Shown here piece by piece: positions 40,812-50,070 of a DNA stretch of 64,000 nucleotides. The DNA lies in NCBI RefSeq assembly GCF_006538705.1, contig NZ_BJLP01000007.1, positions 1-64,000 on the forward strand, written 5' to 3'. This DNA comes from Cellulomonas uda (GTDB lineage: Bacteria > Actinomycetota > Actinomycetes > Actinomycetales > Cellulomonadaceae). The notes beneath the pieces were generated by a model that was not told where the DNA came from, made no database searches, and worked only from the letters and a program-made list of their open reading frames with translations. The first letter of the stretch is position 1; each line of letters starts with the position of its first letter. A program made the translations under genes and the position numbers.

Positions 40812-40908
40812 TCCGATTTGCCCCGCACGGTCACGGGACATCGGCGGCACACCGGACGGCGACATCAGGACCTGCCGGCTCACGACGAGGTGAGAGGAGC
40901 TTCGCCCC

Positions 40909-41913
40909 ATGGTCAGCGACACCGCAGGCGCGACGAGCGTCGTGGAGCCGCGCGCGCCGCAGAGGTGGCCGGGCGCACGCTCGCGGCCCCCGCGCCTCGA
41001 CCGACCACCGCGTCGCACGTGGCGCCAGGCGCTCGCCCGCGACTGGCGGCTGTACTCGTTCCTCGTGCTCCCGCTGGTCTTCTTCGCGGTGTTCCGGTAC
41101 CTGCCGATCCTCGGCAACGTCGTGGCGTTCCGCCGCTTCCGGCCCGGCTCGAGCATCTTCGGCGACGAGTGGGTCGGCCTGTACTACGTGCGGATGTTCA
41201 TCCAGGACCCCGCGTTCTGGTCCGCGTTCTGGAACACGGTGGTCCTCGGCGGCCTCACGCTCGTCGTGGTCTTCCCGCTGCCGGTCGTCCTCGCGCTCAT
41301 GCTCAACGAGCTGCGCTCGCGGCGGTTCAAGCGCGCCGTGCAGACGATCAGCTACCTCCCGCACTTCATGTCGGTCGTCATCGTCGCCGGCATGGTCTTC
41401 CAGCTCACGGCCGCCAAGGGCACGGTCAACCAGGTCATCACGTCGCTCGGCGGGACGGCTGTCGCGTTCTTCCAGGACCCCGACTGGTTCCGCCCCATCT
41501 ACCTGACCTCCGAGGTGTGGCAGACCGTCGGGTGGGGGACGATCCTCTACCTCGCGGCGCTCACGACGATCGACGAGCAGCTCTACGAGGCCGCGCGGAT
41601 CGACGGTGCCAACCGGTGGCGCCAGACGTGGCACATCACGCTGCCCGGCATCCGGCCGACGATGATCGTGCTGCTCATCCTCAACATCGGCTCGTTCATG
41701 GCGGTCGGCTTCGAGAAGGTCCTGCTGCTGCAGAACCCGGTGATCTACTCGACGGCCGACGTCATCTCGACCTACCTGTACCGCGTCGGCATCGTCTCGA
41801 ACAGCGTCTCCTACGCGACCGCGATCGGGCTGTTCGAGGCGCTGATCGGCCTGACGCTGATCCTGTCGGCCAACGCGATCTCCAAGCGCACGGTGGGGGC
41901 CTCGCTGTGGTGA
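40909..41913 (+). CDS. Sugar ABC transporter permease (LplB-type)
   Basis: A 334-residue inner-membrane protein with six hydrophobic helices and the permease EAA loop YEAARIDGANRWRQTWHITLPGI. It belongs to the LplB group that works with YtcP-type partners and large LplA-type lipoproteins. A basic, Pro/Arg-rich N-terminus (about 40 residues) is cytoplasmic. The ATG at 40909 follows GAGAGGAG. It overlaps the next permease by GTGA. No ATPase is encoded in the cluster, so a shared MsmK-like ATPase elsewhere is expected. Confidence 0.9.
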   Translation: MVSDTAGATSVVEPRAPQRWPGARSRPPRLDRPPRRTWRQALARDWRLYSFLVLPLVFFAVFRYLPILGNVVAFRRFRPGSSIFGDEWVGLYYVRMFIQDPAFWSAFWNTVVLGGLTLVVVFPLPVVLALMLNELRSRRFKRAVQTISYLPHFMSVVIVAGMVFQLTAAKGTVNQVITSLGGTAVAFFQDPDWFRPIYLTSEVWQTVGWGTILYLAALTTIDEQLYEAARIDGANRWRQTWHITLPGIRPTMIVLLILNIGSFMAVGFEKVLLLQNPVIYSTADVISTYLYRVGIVSNSVSYATAIGLFEALIGLTLILSANAISKRTVGASLW

Positions 41914-42851
41914 GCGACGTGACGACGAGGAAGGTCGACCTCGGCCGGCCGCGCGCGCGGGTGCCGCGCGGGGTACGCCCGCGCGACGGGGCGGGCTACA
42001 CCGCGTTCCGCGTCGCGAACGCGGCGCTGCTGCTCGTGATGTGCGCGCTCGTGCTGTACCCGTTCGTCAACATCGTGGCGCAGGCGTTCAGCTCCGAGGG
42101 CTACATCAACTCGGGCCAGGTCAACCTGGTGCCGCGCGGGTTCAACCTCACGACGTTCCAGGTCGTGATGTCGGACGACATGTTCTGGGTCAACTACAAG
42201 AACACGGTCGTGTACACGGTCGTCGGCACCGCGATCGCGATGGCCCTCACCACCACGTACGCGTACGCGTTGTCGAAGAAGCACCTCAAGGGCCGCACGT
42301 TCTTCATCGGCGTCGCGGTGCTCACGATGTTCTTCAACGGCGGCCTGGTGCCGAACTACGTGCTCATCAACACGCTCGGGTTCAAGGACACCATCTGGGC
42401 GATCGTGCTGCCGAACGCGATCAGCGTGTTCAACCTGCTCGTCATGAAGTCGTTCTTCGAGAACTTCCCCGACGAGCTCGAGGAGGCCGCCGCGATCGAC
42501 GGCATGTCGACGTACGGCATCTTCTTCCGGATCGTGATCCCGCTGTCCAAGGCCGTGCTCGCCACGATGGTGCTGTTCTACGCCGTGGCGTTCTGGAACA
42601 GCTGGTTCTCCGCCTACCTGTACATGACGGACCCGCACAACTACCCGGTGACGGTGTACCTGCGCAACCTCATGGCGGGCGTGACGTCGGGGACCACGGT
42701 GGCCGGCGGGAGCCTCGACAACACGACCCAGATCGCCTCCAACGTGCAGTCCGTGACGATGCTGCTCACGGTCCTGCCGATCGTGTGCCTCTACCCGTTC
42801 ATCCAGAGGTACTTCGTGTCGGGCGTGATGCTCGGCGCGGTCAAGCAATGA
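41910..42851 (+). CDS. Sugar ABC transporter permease (YtcP/LplC-type)
   Basis: A 313-residue permease with six helices and the EAA loop LEEAAAIDGMSTYGIFFRIVIPLS. It pairs with the upstream LplB-type subunit. The long segment from GGSLDNTTQIASNVQSVTML to the C-terminal YPFIQRYFVSGVMLGAVK is characteristic of the YtcP group. Start GTG 41910 overlaps the previous stop; GTG 41907 is an alternative. Confidence 0.9.
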   Translation: MSDVTTRKVDLGRPRARVPRGVRPRDGAGYTAFRVANAALLLVMCALVLYPFVNIVAQAFSSEGYINSGQVNLVPRGFNLTTFQVVMSDDMFWVNYKNTVVYTVVGTAIAMALTTTYAYALSKKHLKGRTFFIGVAVLTMFFNGGLVPNYVLINTLGFKDTIWAIVLPNAISVFNLLVMKSFFENFPDELEEAAAIDGMSTYGIFFRIVIPLSKAVLATMVLFYAVAFWNSWFSAYLYMTDPHNYPVTVYLRNLMAGVTSGTTVAGGSLDNTTQIASNVQSVTMLLTVLPIVCLYPFIQRYFVSGVMLGAVKQ

Positions 42852-42958
42852 CGAGCGGGCGCACGCCGGGCCGTGAACCCGGCGTGCGCCCTATCGACCC
42901 CGTTCGCATTCCCAGCACCGAGCAGGACGACGAAGTTCCACCGGAGAAGGAGAAGGTC

Positions 42959-44638
42959 ATGAGATCGACGAAGAAGAGCGTAGTCGCGTTCGGTTCCGCG
43001 GCCGCGCTCGTGCTGACGCTCACCGCGGCGTGCTCGTCGGACGACCCGGAGCCACAGGCGACGGGAGGCGACGAGACCGCGAGCGGCGTCACGATCGACG
43101 AGGAGCACAGCGTCGGCGCCATGGCCGACTTCGCCGCCGGCACGCCGTTCGTCGCGACCGAACCCGTGACGTTCTCGCTGCTGTACCGGGACCACCCGAA
43201 CTACCCGCTCAAGAAGGACTGGCTCTTCTTCTCCGAGCTCAAGGCCAACACCAAGGTGTCGTTCGACATCACGAGCGCCCCGCTGTCCGACTGGGACGCG
43301 AAGAAGTCGCTCATCATCTCGGCCGGCGACGCGCCGGACCTGATCCCGGTGACCTACCCGGGCCAGGAGACGCAGTTCGTCGCGGGCGGTGCGCTCCTGC
43401 CCATCAGCGACTACGTGCAGTACATGCCGAACTTCCAGCAGAAGGTCGCCGACTGGGGCCTGGAGCAGGCGATCGACAACCTGCGCCAGGTGGACGGCAA
43501 GTACTACATGCTCCCGGGCCTGTTCGAGTCGCCGCAGCCGCAGTACTCGATCGTCACGCGCCAGGACCAGTGGGACGCCGCGGGCATCACCGAGGCGCCC
43601 GAGACCTGGGACGACTTCAAGGCCGACCTCGCGACCCTGAAGCAGAAGAACCCCGACGCGTGGCCCATGTCCGACCGCTGGTCGACCACCAACAACGTCC
43701 CGCTCGGCGCGACGCTGCAGATCGCCTCGCCGAACTTCGGCACGGTCGCCGGGTGGGGCTTCGGCAACGGGCTCTGGTACGACGAGGAGTCGGGCAAGTA
43801 CCAGTACGCGCCCGCGACCGAGGGCTACAAGCAGCTCGTCGAGTACTTCGCGGGCCTCGTCGCGGACGGTCTGCTCGACCCCGAGTCGATCACGCAGGAC
43901 GACGACACCGCGATCCAGAAGTTCACGTCCGGCGAGTCGCTGACCATCTCCGGGAACACGCAGGAGATCACCACGTACCGCACGTCCTTCACGGACGCCG
44001 GCACCGACGCGACGCTGCGGCTGCTGCGCGTGCCGTCCGGCCCCGCGGGCGACAACGTCTCGGCGGGCAGCCGCACCGGTCCGGGCTTCATGCTGTCGGC
44101 CAAGGCGGCCGAGAACCCGAACTTCCTCGCGCTGCTGCAGTTCGTCGACTGGCTGTACTACTCCGACGAGGGCATCGAGTTCGCCAAGTGGGGGGTCGAG
44201 GGCACCACGTACACCAAGGACGGCGACACCCGCACGCTCGCCGACGACGTCGACTGGAACGGCCTGAACCCGGGTGCGCCGAAGCTGCTCAACGCCGACT
44301 TCGGCTTCAGCAACGGCGTGTTCATGCTGACCAACGGGTCGTCCGACGAGCTCGTCGCGTCCACGTCCTCCGACGAGGTCAAGGAGTTCGTCGAGGAGAT
44401 GTCGACGAAGACCGAGCTGCCGCTCGCACCCGCCGCGCCGCTCGAGGAGATGGAGCAGGAGCAGGTCAACCTGTGGCAGACGTCGCTCAACGACGCGGTC
44501 ACGCAGGGCACGGCCGCGTTCATCCTCGGCAAGCGGCCCCTGTCCGAGTGGGACGCGTTCGTCGGCGAGCTCAAGGCGCTGAACATGGACCAGTACGTCG
44601 CCACGTTCAACACCGCGCTCGAGCGCGCGCAGGGCTGA
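42959..44638 (+). CDS. Extracellular sugar-binding lipoprotein (LplA-type)
   Basis: A 559-residue lipoprotein with N-terminal KKSVVAFGSAAALVLTLTAAC, lipidated at about Cys25. The large two-lobe solute-binding family 1 body contains NPDAWPMSDRWS and GWGFGNGLWYDEE. It probably captures aldouronic acids or glucuronoxylan oligosaccharides, judged from the alpha-glucuronidase and uxaC neighbours. ATG 42959 follows GGAGAAGGAG. Third gene of the permease operon, 107 bp after the second permease. Confidence 0.9.
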   Translation: MRSTKKSVVAFGSAAALVLTLTAACSSDDPEPQATGGDETASGVTIDEEHSVGAMADFAAGTPFVATEPVTFSLLYRDHPNYPLKKDWLFFSELKANTKVSFDITSAPLSDWDAKKSLIISAGDAPDLIPVTYPGQETQFVAGGALLPISDYVQYMPNFQQKVADWGLEQAIDNLRQVDGKYYMLPGLFESPQPQYSIVTRQDQWDAAGITEAPETWDDFKADLATLKQKNPDAWPMSDRWSTTNNVPLGATLQIASPNFGTVAGWGFGNGLWYDEESGKYQYAPATEGYKQLVEYFAGLVADGLLDPESITQDDDTAIQKFTSGESLTISGNTQEITTYRTSFTDAGTDATLRLLRVPSGPAGDNVSAGSRTGPGFMLSAKAAENPNFLALLQFVDWLYYSDEGIEFAKWGVEGTTYTKDGDTRTLADDVDWNGLNPGAPKLLNADFGFSNGVFMLTNGSSDELVASTSSDEVKEFVEEMSTKTELPLAPAAPLEEMEQEQVNLWQTSLNDAVTQGTAAFILGKRPLSEWDAFVGELKALNMDQYVATFNTALERAQG

Positions 44639-44710
44639 CGGCCTCCGGTGGCGGTCCGGGTGCGTGCCCGGGCCGCCACCGGCCGCCACCGCGCGTCAGG
44701 AGGAGGGACC

Positions 44711-45421
44711 GTGACCGTGGCGGACCGCAGCACCCCGGCCTCCGAGATCGGCCGTGGACCGCTGTCGCGCTGGTCGGCGGCGGTGTACTGGGCGCTCGTC
44801 ATCGAGCTGCTGATCGTGCTCACGTCCCTGCCCGGGCTCCTGGCCCTCGCGCTGCTCGACCGCAGCGTCTCCAACGCGCCGCTCGTCGCGCTGTGCCTCG
44901 TCCCGCTCGGACCCGCGCTCGGCGCCGCGACGTACGCCTGGCGCGCCTACCTCGTCTCGCCCCCCGACCAGCGTGACCTCACGCCCGCGTCGTGGTTCTG
45001 GCGCGGCTACCGCCTGTCGTGGCGGGACGTGCTCGCGTGGTGGGTGCCCATGCTCGTCGTGCTCGCGCTGTTGGCGGTCGACGTCCTGCACGCCGGTGCC
45101 GTCGTCGGGCAGGGCTGGGCGGTCGCGTCGCTGGTGGTGGCCGTCGCGCTGCTCGTGTGGGCGGGCAACGCGCTCGTGCTGTCGTCGCTGTTCGCGTTCC
45201 GGACCCGGGACGTGGTGCGGCTGGCGGCGTACTACCTCGCGGCGCGCCCCGTCGCCGCGCTCGGCAACCTGACGCTCGTCGTCCTGGGCGCGACGCTGGC
45301 GACGGTCACCACGGACCGCCTCGTCCTGGCGCTCGCGACCCTCGCCGTGGCGTCCCTGGTCCGCACCGCCACGCCGGTCGTCGCCGACGTCACCGCCCGC
45401 TTCACGTCCCCGACCGACTGA
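44711..45421 (+). CDS. DUF624 (YesL-like) membrane protein
   Basis: A 236-residue membrane protein with five or six hydrophobic segments. DUF624 proteins accompany LplB/YtcP-type sugar importers, as in the Bacillus yesL and ytcP loci, and their function is not established. The charged loop DLTPASWFWRGYRLSWRDVLAWW is typical. GTG 44711 follows AGGAGGGACC. Last gene of the plus-strand arm, convergent with the GH67 gene. Confidence 0.82.
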   Translation: MTVADRSTPASEIGRGPLSRWSAAVYWALVIELLIVLTSLPGLLALALLDRSVSNAPLVALCLVPLGPALGAATYAWRAYLVSPPDQRDLTPASWFWRGYRLSWRDVLAWWVPMLVVLALLAVDVLHAGAVVGQGWAVASLVVAVALLVWAGNALVLSSLFAFRTRDVVRLAAYYLAARPVAALGNLTLVVLGATLATVTTDRLVLALATLAVASLVRTATPVVADVTARFTSPTD

Positions 45422-45422
45422 G

Positions 45423-45460
45423 CCCGCCCCTCCGCCGACTGCGGACCGGGCCGGGGCGGG
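45423..45460. terminator. GC-rich hairpin between convergent arms of the uronate cluster
   Basis: CCCGCCCC (45423-45430) pairs with GGGGCGGG (45453-45460); an inner TCCGC/GCGGA helix stabilises the loop. There is no T-tract, but the position between convergent stops fits a terminator for both arms. Confidence 0.5.
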
Positions 45461-45466
45461 GACGGG

Positions 45467-47575
45467 TCAGGGGATGACGCGGCCGGCGGGGTCGGGGATG
45501 CCGGACTTGCGCCAGAAGTAGGTGTTGACCTGGTCGCGCCACTCGGCGGCGGAGCGGACCTGCTCGTCGAGCCGCTCCGCGACGCGGGCGTACACGGCGT
45601 CGGGGACCAGCCCCCGCACCTCGCGCCACGTCTCGCGCATGCGCTCGGTGGCCTGCGCGCCCGCGACGTGGGTGTCGTAGACGTGCTGGACCACCGTCGA
45701 GCCCGAGTGCAGCACGTGCGTGTAGGGCACGTGGTGGAAGAACAGCAGGAGCTCGTCGGGGCACGTGTCGAGCGACTCGTAGACGTCGCACCAGGGCGCC
45801 GGGTACTGGCCGGTGAAGCCGGTGCCGGTGGCCCGCGTGCGGTCGACGCCGATGCCGTCACGGTCGGCGAAGTGGTACGTGCCCCACGGGGAGTACTCGT
45901 AGCCGTCGACGTCGGGACCGTAGTGGCCGTTCGGCTTGACCATGAAGCCGACTCCGAGCGGCGCGGTGTAGCTCTCGTAGACGCGCCACGAGTCGTCGAG
46001 GACCGCGTGCACGGTCGCGCGCACGCGCTCGTCGCAGCCGGGGAACGTCAGCGCGAGCCACTCGTCGAGCAGCGCCGACGGGGCGAGGGTCGGGTCCCAC
46101 GCGAGCCGGCCGTACGCGTAGAGGTTGGCCTGCGCGAGGGGGTGCCCGGTCCAGAACGGGTCGTCGCCGACGTTGGCCACCGCGGCGAGCGCGCCGGCGA
46201 GCGTCCCGTCCCCGCGCACGACGTCGGCGACGGTCCGGCCCGGCCGCGCGGGGTCGAGCGGACCCCACGGCCGGAAGTCGAGCGCCTCGCGCCACAGCGG
46301 GGCGAGGTAGCACGCGTGCCGCTGCTGGCCGGTGTACTCCTGGGTGACCTGCAGCTCCATCGCCAGGCGGGTGCGCGGCATCGCGGCGATGAGCGGGGAC
46401 AGGGGCTCGCGCACCTGGAAGTCGACCGGCCCGAGCTTGACCTGCACGACGACGTTCTCGTCGAACTGCCCGTCGAGCGGGGTGAAGTGGTCGTACGCGG
46501 CGCGGGCGCGGTCGGTGCTCCGGTCCCGCCAGTCCTGGCGGTGGTCGTACACGAACGCGCGCCAGAACACCGTGCCGCCGTACGGGGCCAGCGCGCGCGC
46601 CAGCAGGTTCGCGCCGTCGGCGTGCGAGCGGCCGTACGCGAACGGCCCGGGCCGTCCCTCGGAGTCCGCCTTGACGACGAACCCGCCGAAGTCCGGGACC
46701 GCCGCGTGCACCCCGGCCGCGGCGTCCGCCCACCAGGCGCGCACGTCGTCGTCCAGCGGGTCGCTCGTCGTGAGCGCACCCGAGGTGATCGGCGCGGCGA
46801 AGTCCACCGCGAGGTACGTGCGGATGCCCTGCGCGCGGAACACCTCGGCCAGCCGTGCCACCTGGTCCAGCCCGGACGTCAGCAGCGCCGACTCGCGCTC
46901 GTGCACGTTGACGTTGTTGACGCACACCGCGTTGACGCCGACGTGCGCGAGCAGGCGTGCGTAGTCGTGCACACGCGTGAGGTCGTCACGCAGCCGACCG
47001 TCGGCGAACCACAGCGACGCACCGGCGTACCCGCGCTCGACCGGGCCCATGGGGGAGTCCGCGGCGATGTTGTCCCAGTGGTCGAGCTTGCGGATCGCGA
47101 CGGCGGGCAGGTGCTCGACGAGCCCGGAAACCCCGTCGAACACCTGCTCGTCGAACAGCGGCTCGCCGGTGCGCAGGACGTGGTGCCACCCGGCCAGCAG
47201 CCCGACCGGGGTCGCGGCGACGACGACGAGGGCCTCGCCGTCCCGTCCGACGACGAAGCCCTGGCGGCCGAGCTCGCCGTCGACGCCCGGCCGTCGCACG
47301 AGGTCCAGCGCGCGTCCTGCCGCGCCGCTCAGCGCGGGCAGGACGCGCGCGTCGGACGCGAGCGCGAGGGTCAGGTGGGCGCGCTCGTCGTGCACCACGG
47401 CGCCGCCGTGGAGCCCGGTGGCCCGCACGAGCTCGTCGCGCAGGGTGGTCAGGACGGGGTCGTCACCGTCGGCCAGCAACCGCACGCGCCGCCGCCCGGC
47501 CGGGCGGAGCGCCTCGTCGGGCAGCCAGGCCGCGTGCCAGGGCCGGCCCGTCGGGCTCGTCGGACGTTTCGTCAC
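45467..47575 (-). CDS. aguA: GH67 alpha-glucuronidase
   Basis: A 702-residue enzyme that removes 4-O-methyl-glucuronic acid from the terminal xylose of xylan oligosaccharides. The GH67 layout is intact: an N-terminal GH67-type domain (about 1-130), a TIM barrel with GGFVVKADSEGRPGP (about 303), FDENVVVQVKLGPVDFQVREP (about 383) and QVTQEYTGQQRH, then the helical C-domain. There is no signal peptide, so it acts on imported oligosaccharides in the cytoplasm, matching the importer opposite. The GTG at 47575 lies 5 bp after the stop of the dehydratase gene. The pair should be co-transcribed. Confidence 0.93.
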   Translation of the reverse strand: MTKRPTSPTGRPWHAAWLPDEALRPAGRRRVRLLADGDDPVLTTLRDELVRATGLHGGAVVHDERAHLTLALASDARVLPALSGAAGRALDLVRRPGVDGELGRQGFVVGRDGEALVVVAATPVGLLAGWHHVLRTGEPLFDEQVFDGVSGLVEHLPAVAIRKLDHWDNIAADSPMGPVERGYAGASLWFADGRLRDDLTRVHDYARLLAHVGVNAVCVNNVNVHERESALLTSGLDQVARLAEVFRAQGIRTYLAVDFAAPITSGALTTSDPLDDDVRAWWADAAAGVHAAVPDFGGFVVKADSEGRPGPFAYGRSHADGANLLARALAPYGGTVFWRAFVYDHRQDWRDRSTDRARAAYDHFTPLDGQFDENVVVQVKLGPVDFQVREPLSPLIAAMPRTRLAMELQVTQEYTGQQRHACYLAPLWREALDFRPWGPLDPARPGRTVADVVRGDGTLAGALAAVANVGDDPFWTGHPLAQANLYAYGRLAWDPTLAPSALLDEWLALTFPGCDERVRATVHAVLDDSWRVYESYTAPLGVGFMVKPNGHYGPDVDGYEYSPWGTYHFADRDGIGVDRTRATGTGFTGQYPAPWCDVYESLDTCPDELLLFFHHVPYTHVLHSGSTVVQHVYDTHVAGAQATERMRETWREVRGLVPDAVYARVAERLDEQVRSAAEWRDQVNTYFWRKSGIPDPAGRVIP

Positions 47576-47580
47576 CGGCC

Positions 47581-48864
47581 TCACCAGTCGTGGATGGTGC
47601 CGTCGTGCAGGCGCGTGAACGGCAGGTAGGCGGGCTCGTAGGGGTGCGCCGCGGCGGCCTCGTCGTCGTACCCGACACCCAAGCCGGGCTCGTCGCCCGG
47701 GTGCAGGTAGCCGCCCGTGAACGTGTACGACGTGCGGAACACCTCGCGCGTGCGCGGGGAGTGCGGCATGAGCTCCTGGATGCCGAAGTTGTGGATCGCC
47801 AGGCCGAGGTGCAGGGCGGCGGCCATGCCGACGGGGGAGATGTCCGTGGGCCCGTGGAAGCCCGTGCGGACCTGGTACATCGCGGCCTGGTCGGCGATCT
47901 TGCGCAGCGCGGTCACGCCGCCCGTGTGCGTGACCGAGCCGCGCACGTAGTCGATGAGCTGCTCGCGCAGGAGCGTCTGGTAGTCCCACGCGGTGTTGAA
48001 CACCTCGCCGATCGCGAGCGGCGTGGTGGTGTGCTGCCGCACCAGACGCAGCGCCTCCTGGTTCTCGGCGGGTGTGCAGTCCTCGAGCCAGAACAGGTCG
48101 TAGGGCTCGAGGGCCTTGCCGAGCCGCGCCGCCTCGACGGGGCGCATGCGGTGGTGCCCGTCGTGCAGCAGCGGGAGGGCGGGGCCGAACTCGCCGCGCA
48201 CCGCCTCGAACACGCCCGGGATGTGGCGCAGGTACGCGCGCGTGTCCCAGTCCTCCTCGGCGGGGACGACCGCGCGCTGCGCGGGTTCGTAGTCGTAGCG
48301 CGTCCCGGTGGTGGTGGGCTGGCTCGCGACGCCGTACACCGTGCGCACGCCGGGCACCGAGGTCTGCACGCGGATCGCGCGGAACCCCTCGTCGAGGTGG
48401 CGGCGCACCGAGTCGAGCAGCGCGGGCACGTCACGGCCCGACGCGTGTCCGTACGCGAGCAGGCCTGCGCGGCTCGCGCCGCCGAGCAGCTGGTACAGCG
48501 GCATGCCGGCGCGACGCGCCTTGATGTCCCACAGTGCGGTGTCGACCGCCGCGATCGCGGCCATCGTCACGGGCCCGCGGCGCCAGTACGCCGAGCGGTA
48601 GAGGAACTGCCACGTGTCCTCGATGCGCTGCGCGTCGCGCCCGACCAGCAGGGGGACCACGTGGTCGCCGAGGTAGCTGGCGACCGCGAGCTCGCGGCCG
48701 TTGAGCGTCGCGTCGCCGAGGCCGACGACCCCGTCGGCCGTCGTGACGCGCAGCGTGACGAAGTTGCGGTCGGGGCTGGTGACCAGCACCTCGGCGCGGG
48801 CGATGACGTCGCGCTCGGCGGGCTCGGGGAAGGCGATGGGCTCGGCGAGCGGGGTGGTGCTCAC
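47581..48864 (-). CDS. manD: Mannonate dehydratase of the enolase superfamily (ManD-like)
   Basis: A 427-residue enolase-superfamily dehydratase. Metal ligands are in LLHDGHH (about 233), WLEDCTP (about 260) and AIGEVFNT (about 285), with the conserved [11 protein letters not shown] His (about 338). This pattern matches ManD, which dehydrates D-mannonate to 2-keto-3-deoxygluconate; some relatives act on gluconate. It is used here in place of UxuA. GTG 48864 follows GAGGAGACC. It is divergent from the LacI gene, with an operator in between. Confidence 0.87.
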   Translation of the reverse strand: MSTTPLAEPIAFPEPAERDVIARAEVLVTSPDRNFVTLRVTTADGVVGLGDATLNGRELAVASYLGDHVVPLLVGRDAQRIEDTWQFLYRSAYWRRGPVTMAAIAAVDTALWDIKARRAGMPLYQLLGGASRAGLLAYGHASGRDVPALLDSVRRHLDEGFRAIRVQTSVPGVRTVYGVASQPTTTGTRYDYEPAQRAVVPAEEDWDTRAYLRHIPGVFEAVRGEFGPALPLLHDGHHRMRPVEAARLGKALEPYDLFWLEDCTPAENQEALRLVRQHTTTPLAIGEVFNTAWDYQTLLREQLIDYVRGSVTHTGGVTALRKIADQAAMYQVRTGFHGPTDISPVGMAAALHLGLAIHNFGIQELMPHSPRTREVFRTSYTFTGGYLHPGDEPGLGVGYDDEAAAAHPYEPAYLPFTRLHDGTIHDW

Positions 48865-48941
48865 GTCGGGGTCTCCTCGGTCGGCGGCGCCGGTGCCGCA
48901 CGTGTCGTGACCCCGCGACCATAGCCAGCCGTTTCACCTTT

Positions 48942-48957
48942 TGGCAACCGTTTGCGC
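48942..48957. promoter_or_regulatory. LacI-type operator between manD and lacI
   Basis: TGGCAACCGTTTGCGC: a near-palindrome with the same GGCAACCGTT core as the site at 40796. It lies in the 125-bp divergent region and could control both manD-aguA and the regulator itself. Confidence 0.72.
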
Positions 48958-48989
48958 ACAGTTGCCCGAGAGGGCGCGCGGCTGCGAGG

Positions 48990-50036
48990 ATGAGCCGCGG
49001 CAGACCCCGTCCCCGTCGTCCGGAGGCCCACGAGGTGGCAGAACGAGCAGCGACGCTCCGCGACGTGGCGGAGCGCAGCGGCGTGGCCGTGTCGACCGCC
49101 TCGCGCGCGCTCACCAAGCCCGGGCGCGTGAGCGAGGCGACCGCGCAGCGCGTCCTCGACGCCGCGCGCGAGCTCGGCTACTCCGCGTCCGCGGCCGGCC
49201 GCGCGCTCAGCTCCGGGCGGACCTGGACCGTGGCGCTCGTCGTCCCCGACATCACCAACCCGTTCTTCTTCGGCGTCATCCGCGGGACGCAGTCGCGGCT
49301 GCGCGAGGGCGGCTATGCGCATGTGCTCGTCGACACCGAGGAGTCCGTCGAGGCCGAGGAGCGCGCGCTGCGGTCACTGCGCCGGTCCGTCGACGGCGTC
49401 ATCCTCGCCGCCTCGCGCCTCGATGACGACAGCCTCGTGCGCTGGTCGGGCGACGTCCCCCTCGTCACGCTCAACCGCACGTTCCCCGCGCTGGACAGCC
49501 CGAGCGTCGTCATCGACACCCCCAGCGGCGCGGTCCAGGCGCTCGAGCACCTCGCCTCGCTGGGGCACCGGCGCGTCGCGTACGCGGGCGGGCCGCGCAC
49601 CTCGTGGTCCGACGGGCGACGGCGGACCGCGCTCGCCGAGGCGGCGCGGCGGCTCGGCGTCGAGCTGACCGGCCTCGGGCCCTACGCGCCGCAGCGCGAG
49701 GCCGGCCCCGCCGCCGCCGACGCCGTCGTGCAGTCCGGCGCGACCGGTGTGCTGGCGTTCAACGACCTGCTCGCGTTCGGCATGCTCGAACGGCTCGAGC
49801 ACCGTGGCGTGCGGGTGCCCGACGAGATGAGCGTCGTGGGCTGCGACGACGTGTTCGGCGCGGACCTCGTGCGCCCCTCGCTCACCACCGTCCGCGCCCC
49901 GCTCGAGAAGGCGGGTCACCACGCCGCCGAGCTCCTGCTCGCGTCCCTCGACCCGGTGCACCCCCGTGTCGGCGCGCCCGTCGAGCTGCCCACGCACCTC
50001 GTCGTCCGCGAGTCCTCGGGCCCCGCGCCGTCCTGA
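48990..50036 (+). CDS. LacI-family transcriptional regulator of the uronate cluster
   Basis: A 348-residue regulator. The DNA-binding helix-turn-helix and hinge are TLRDVAERSGVAVSTASRALTKPGRVSEATAQRVLDAARELGY, followed by a periplasmic-binding-like sensor domain (VALVVPDITNPFFFGVI, then VVGCDDVFGADLVRPSLTTV). The three LacI-type palindromes in this cluster are its likely targets; glucuronate, fructuronate or an aldouronate may be the inducer. The start is uncertain: ATG 48990 is used, but GTG 49035 has a better GGAGG site and gives the usual short lead to the HTH. Confidence 0.87.
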   Translation: MSRGRPRPRRPEAHEVAERAATLRDVAERSGVAVSTASRALTKPGRVSEATAQRVLDAARELGYSASAAGRALSSGRTWTVALVVPDITNPFFFGVIRGTQSRLREGGYAHVLVDTEESVEAEERALRSLRRSVDGVILAASRLDDDSLVRWSGDVPLVTLNRTFPALDSPSVVIDTPSGAVQALEHLASLGHRRVAYAGGPRTSWSDGRRRTALAEAARRLGVELTGLGPYAPQREAGPAAADAVVQSGATGVLAFNDLLAFGMLERLEHRGVRVPDEMSVVGCDDVFGADLVRPSLTTVRAPLEKAGHHAAELLLASLDPVHPRVGAPVELPTHLVVRESSGPAPS

Positions 50037-50070
50037 CCGTCCTGGCCGGGCCGACGCGGGCGTCGGCGCC

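Noticed and set aside
45423-45460. Hairpin as a riboswitch or structured RNA
   Set aside because: Simple GC stem between two convergent stops; no start codon or known aptamer features nearby.
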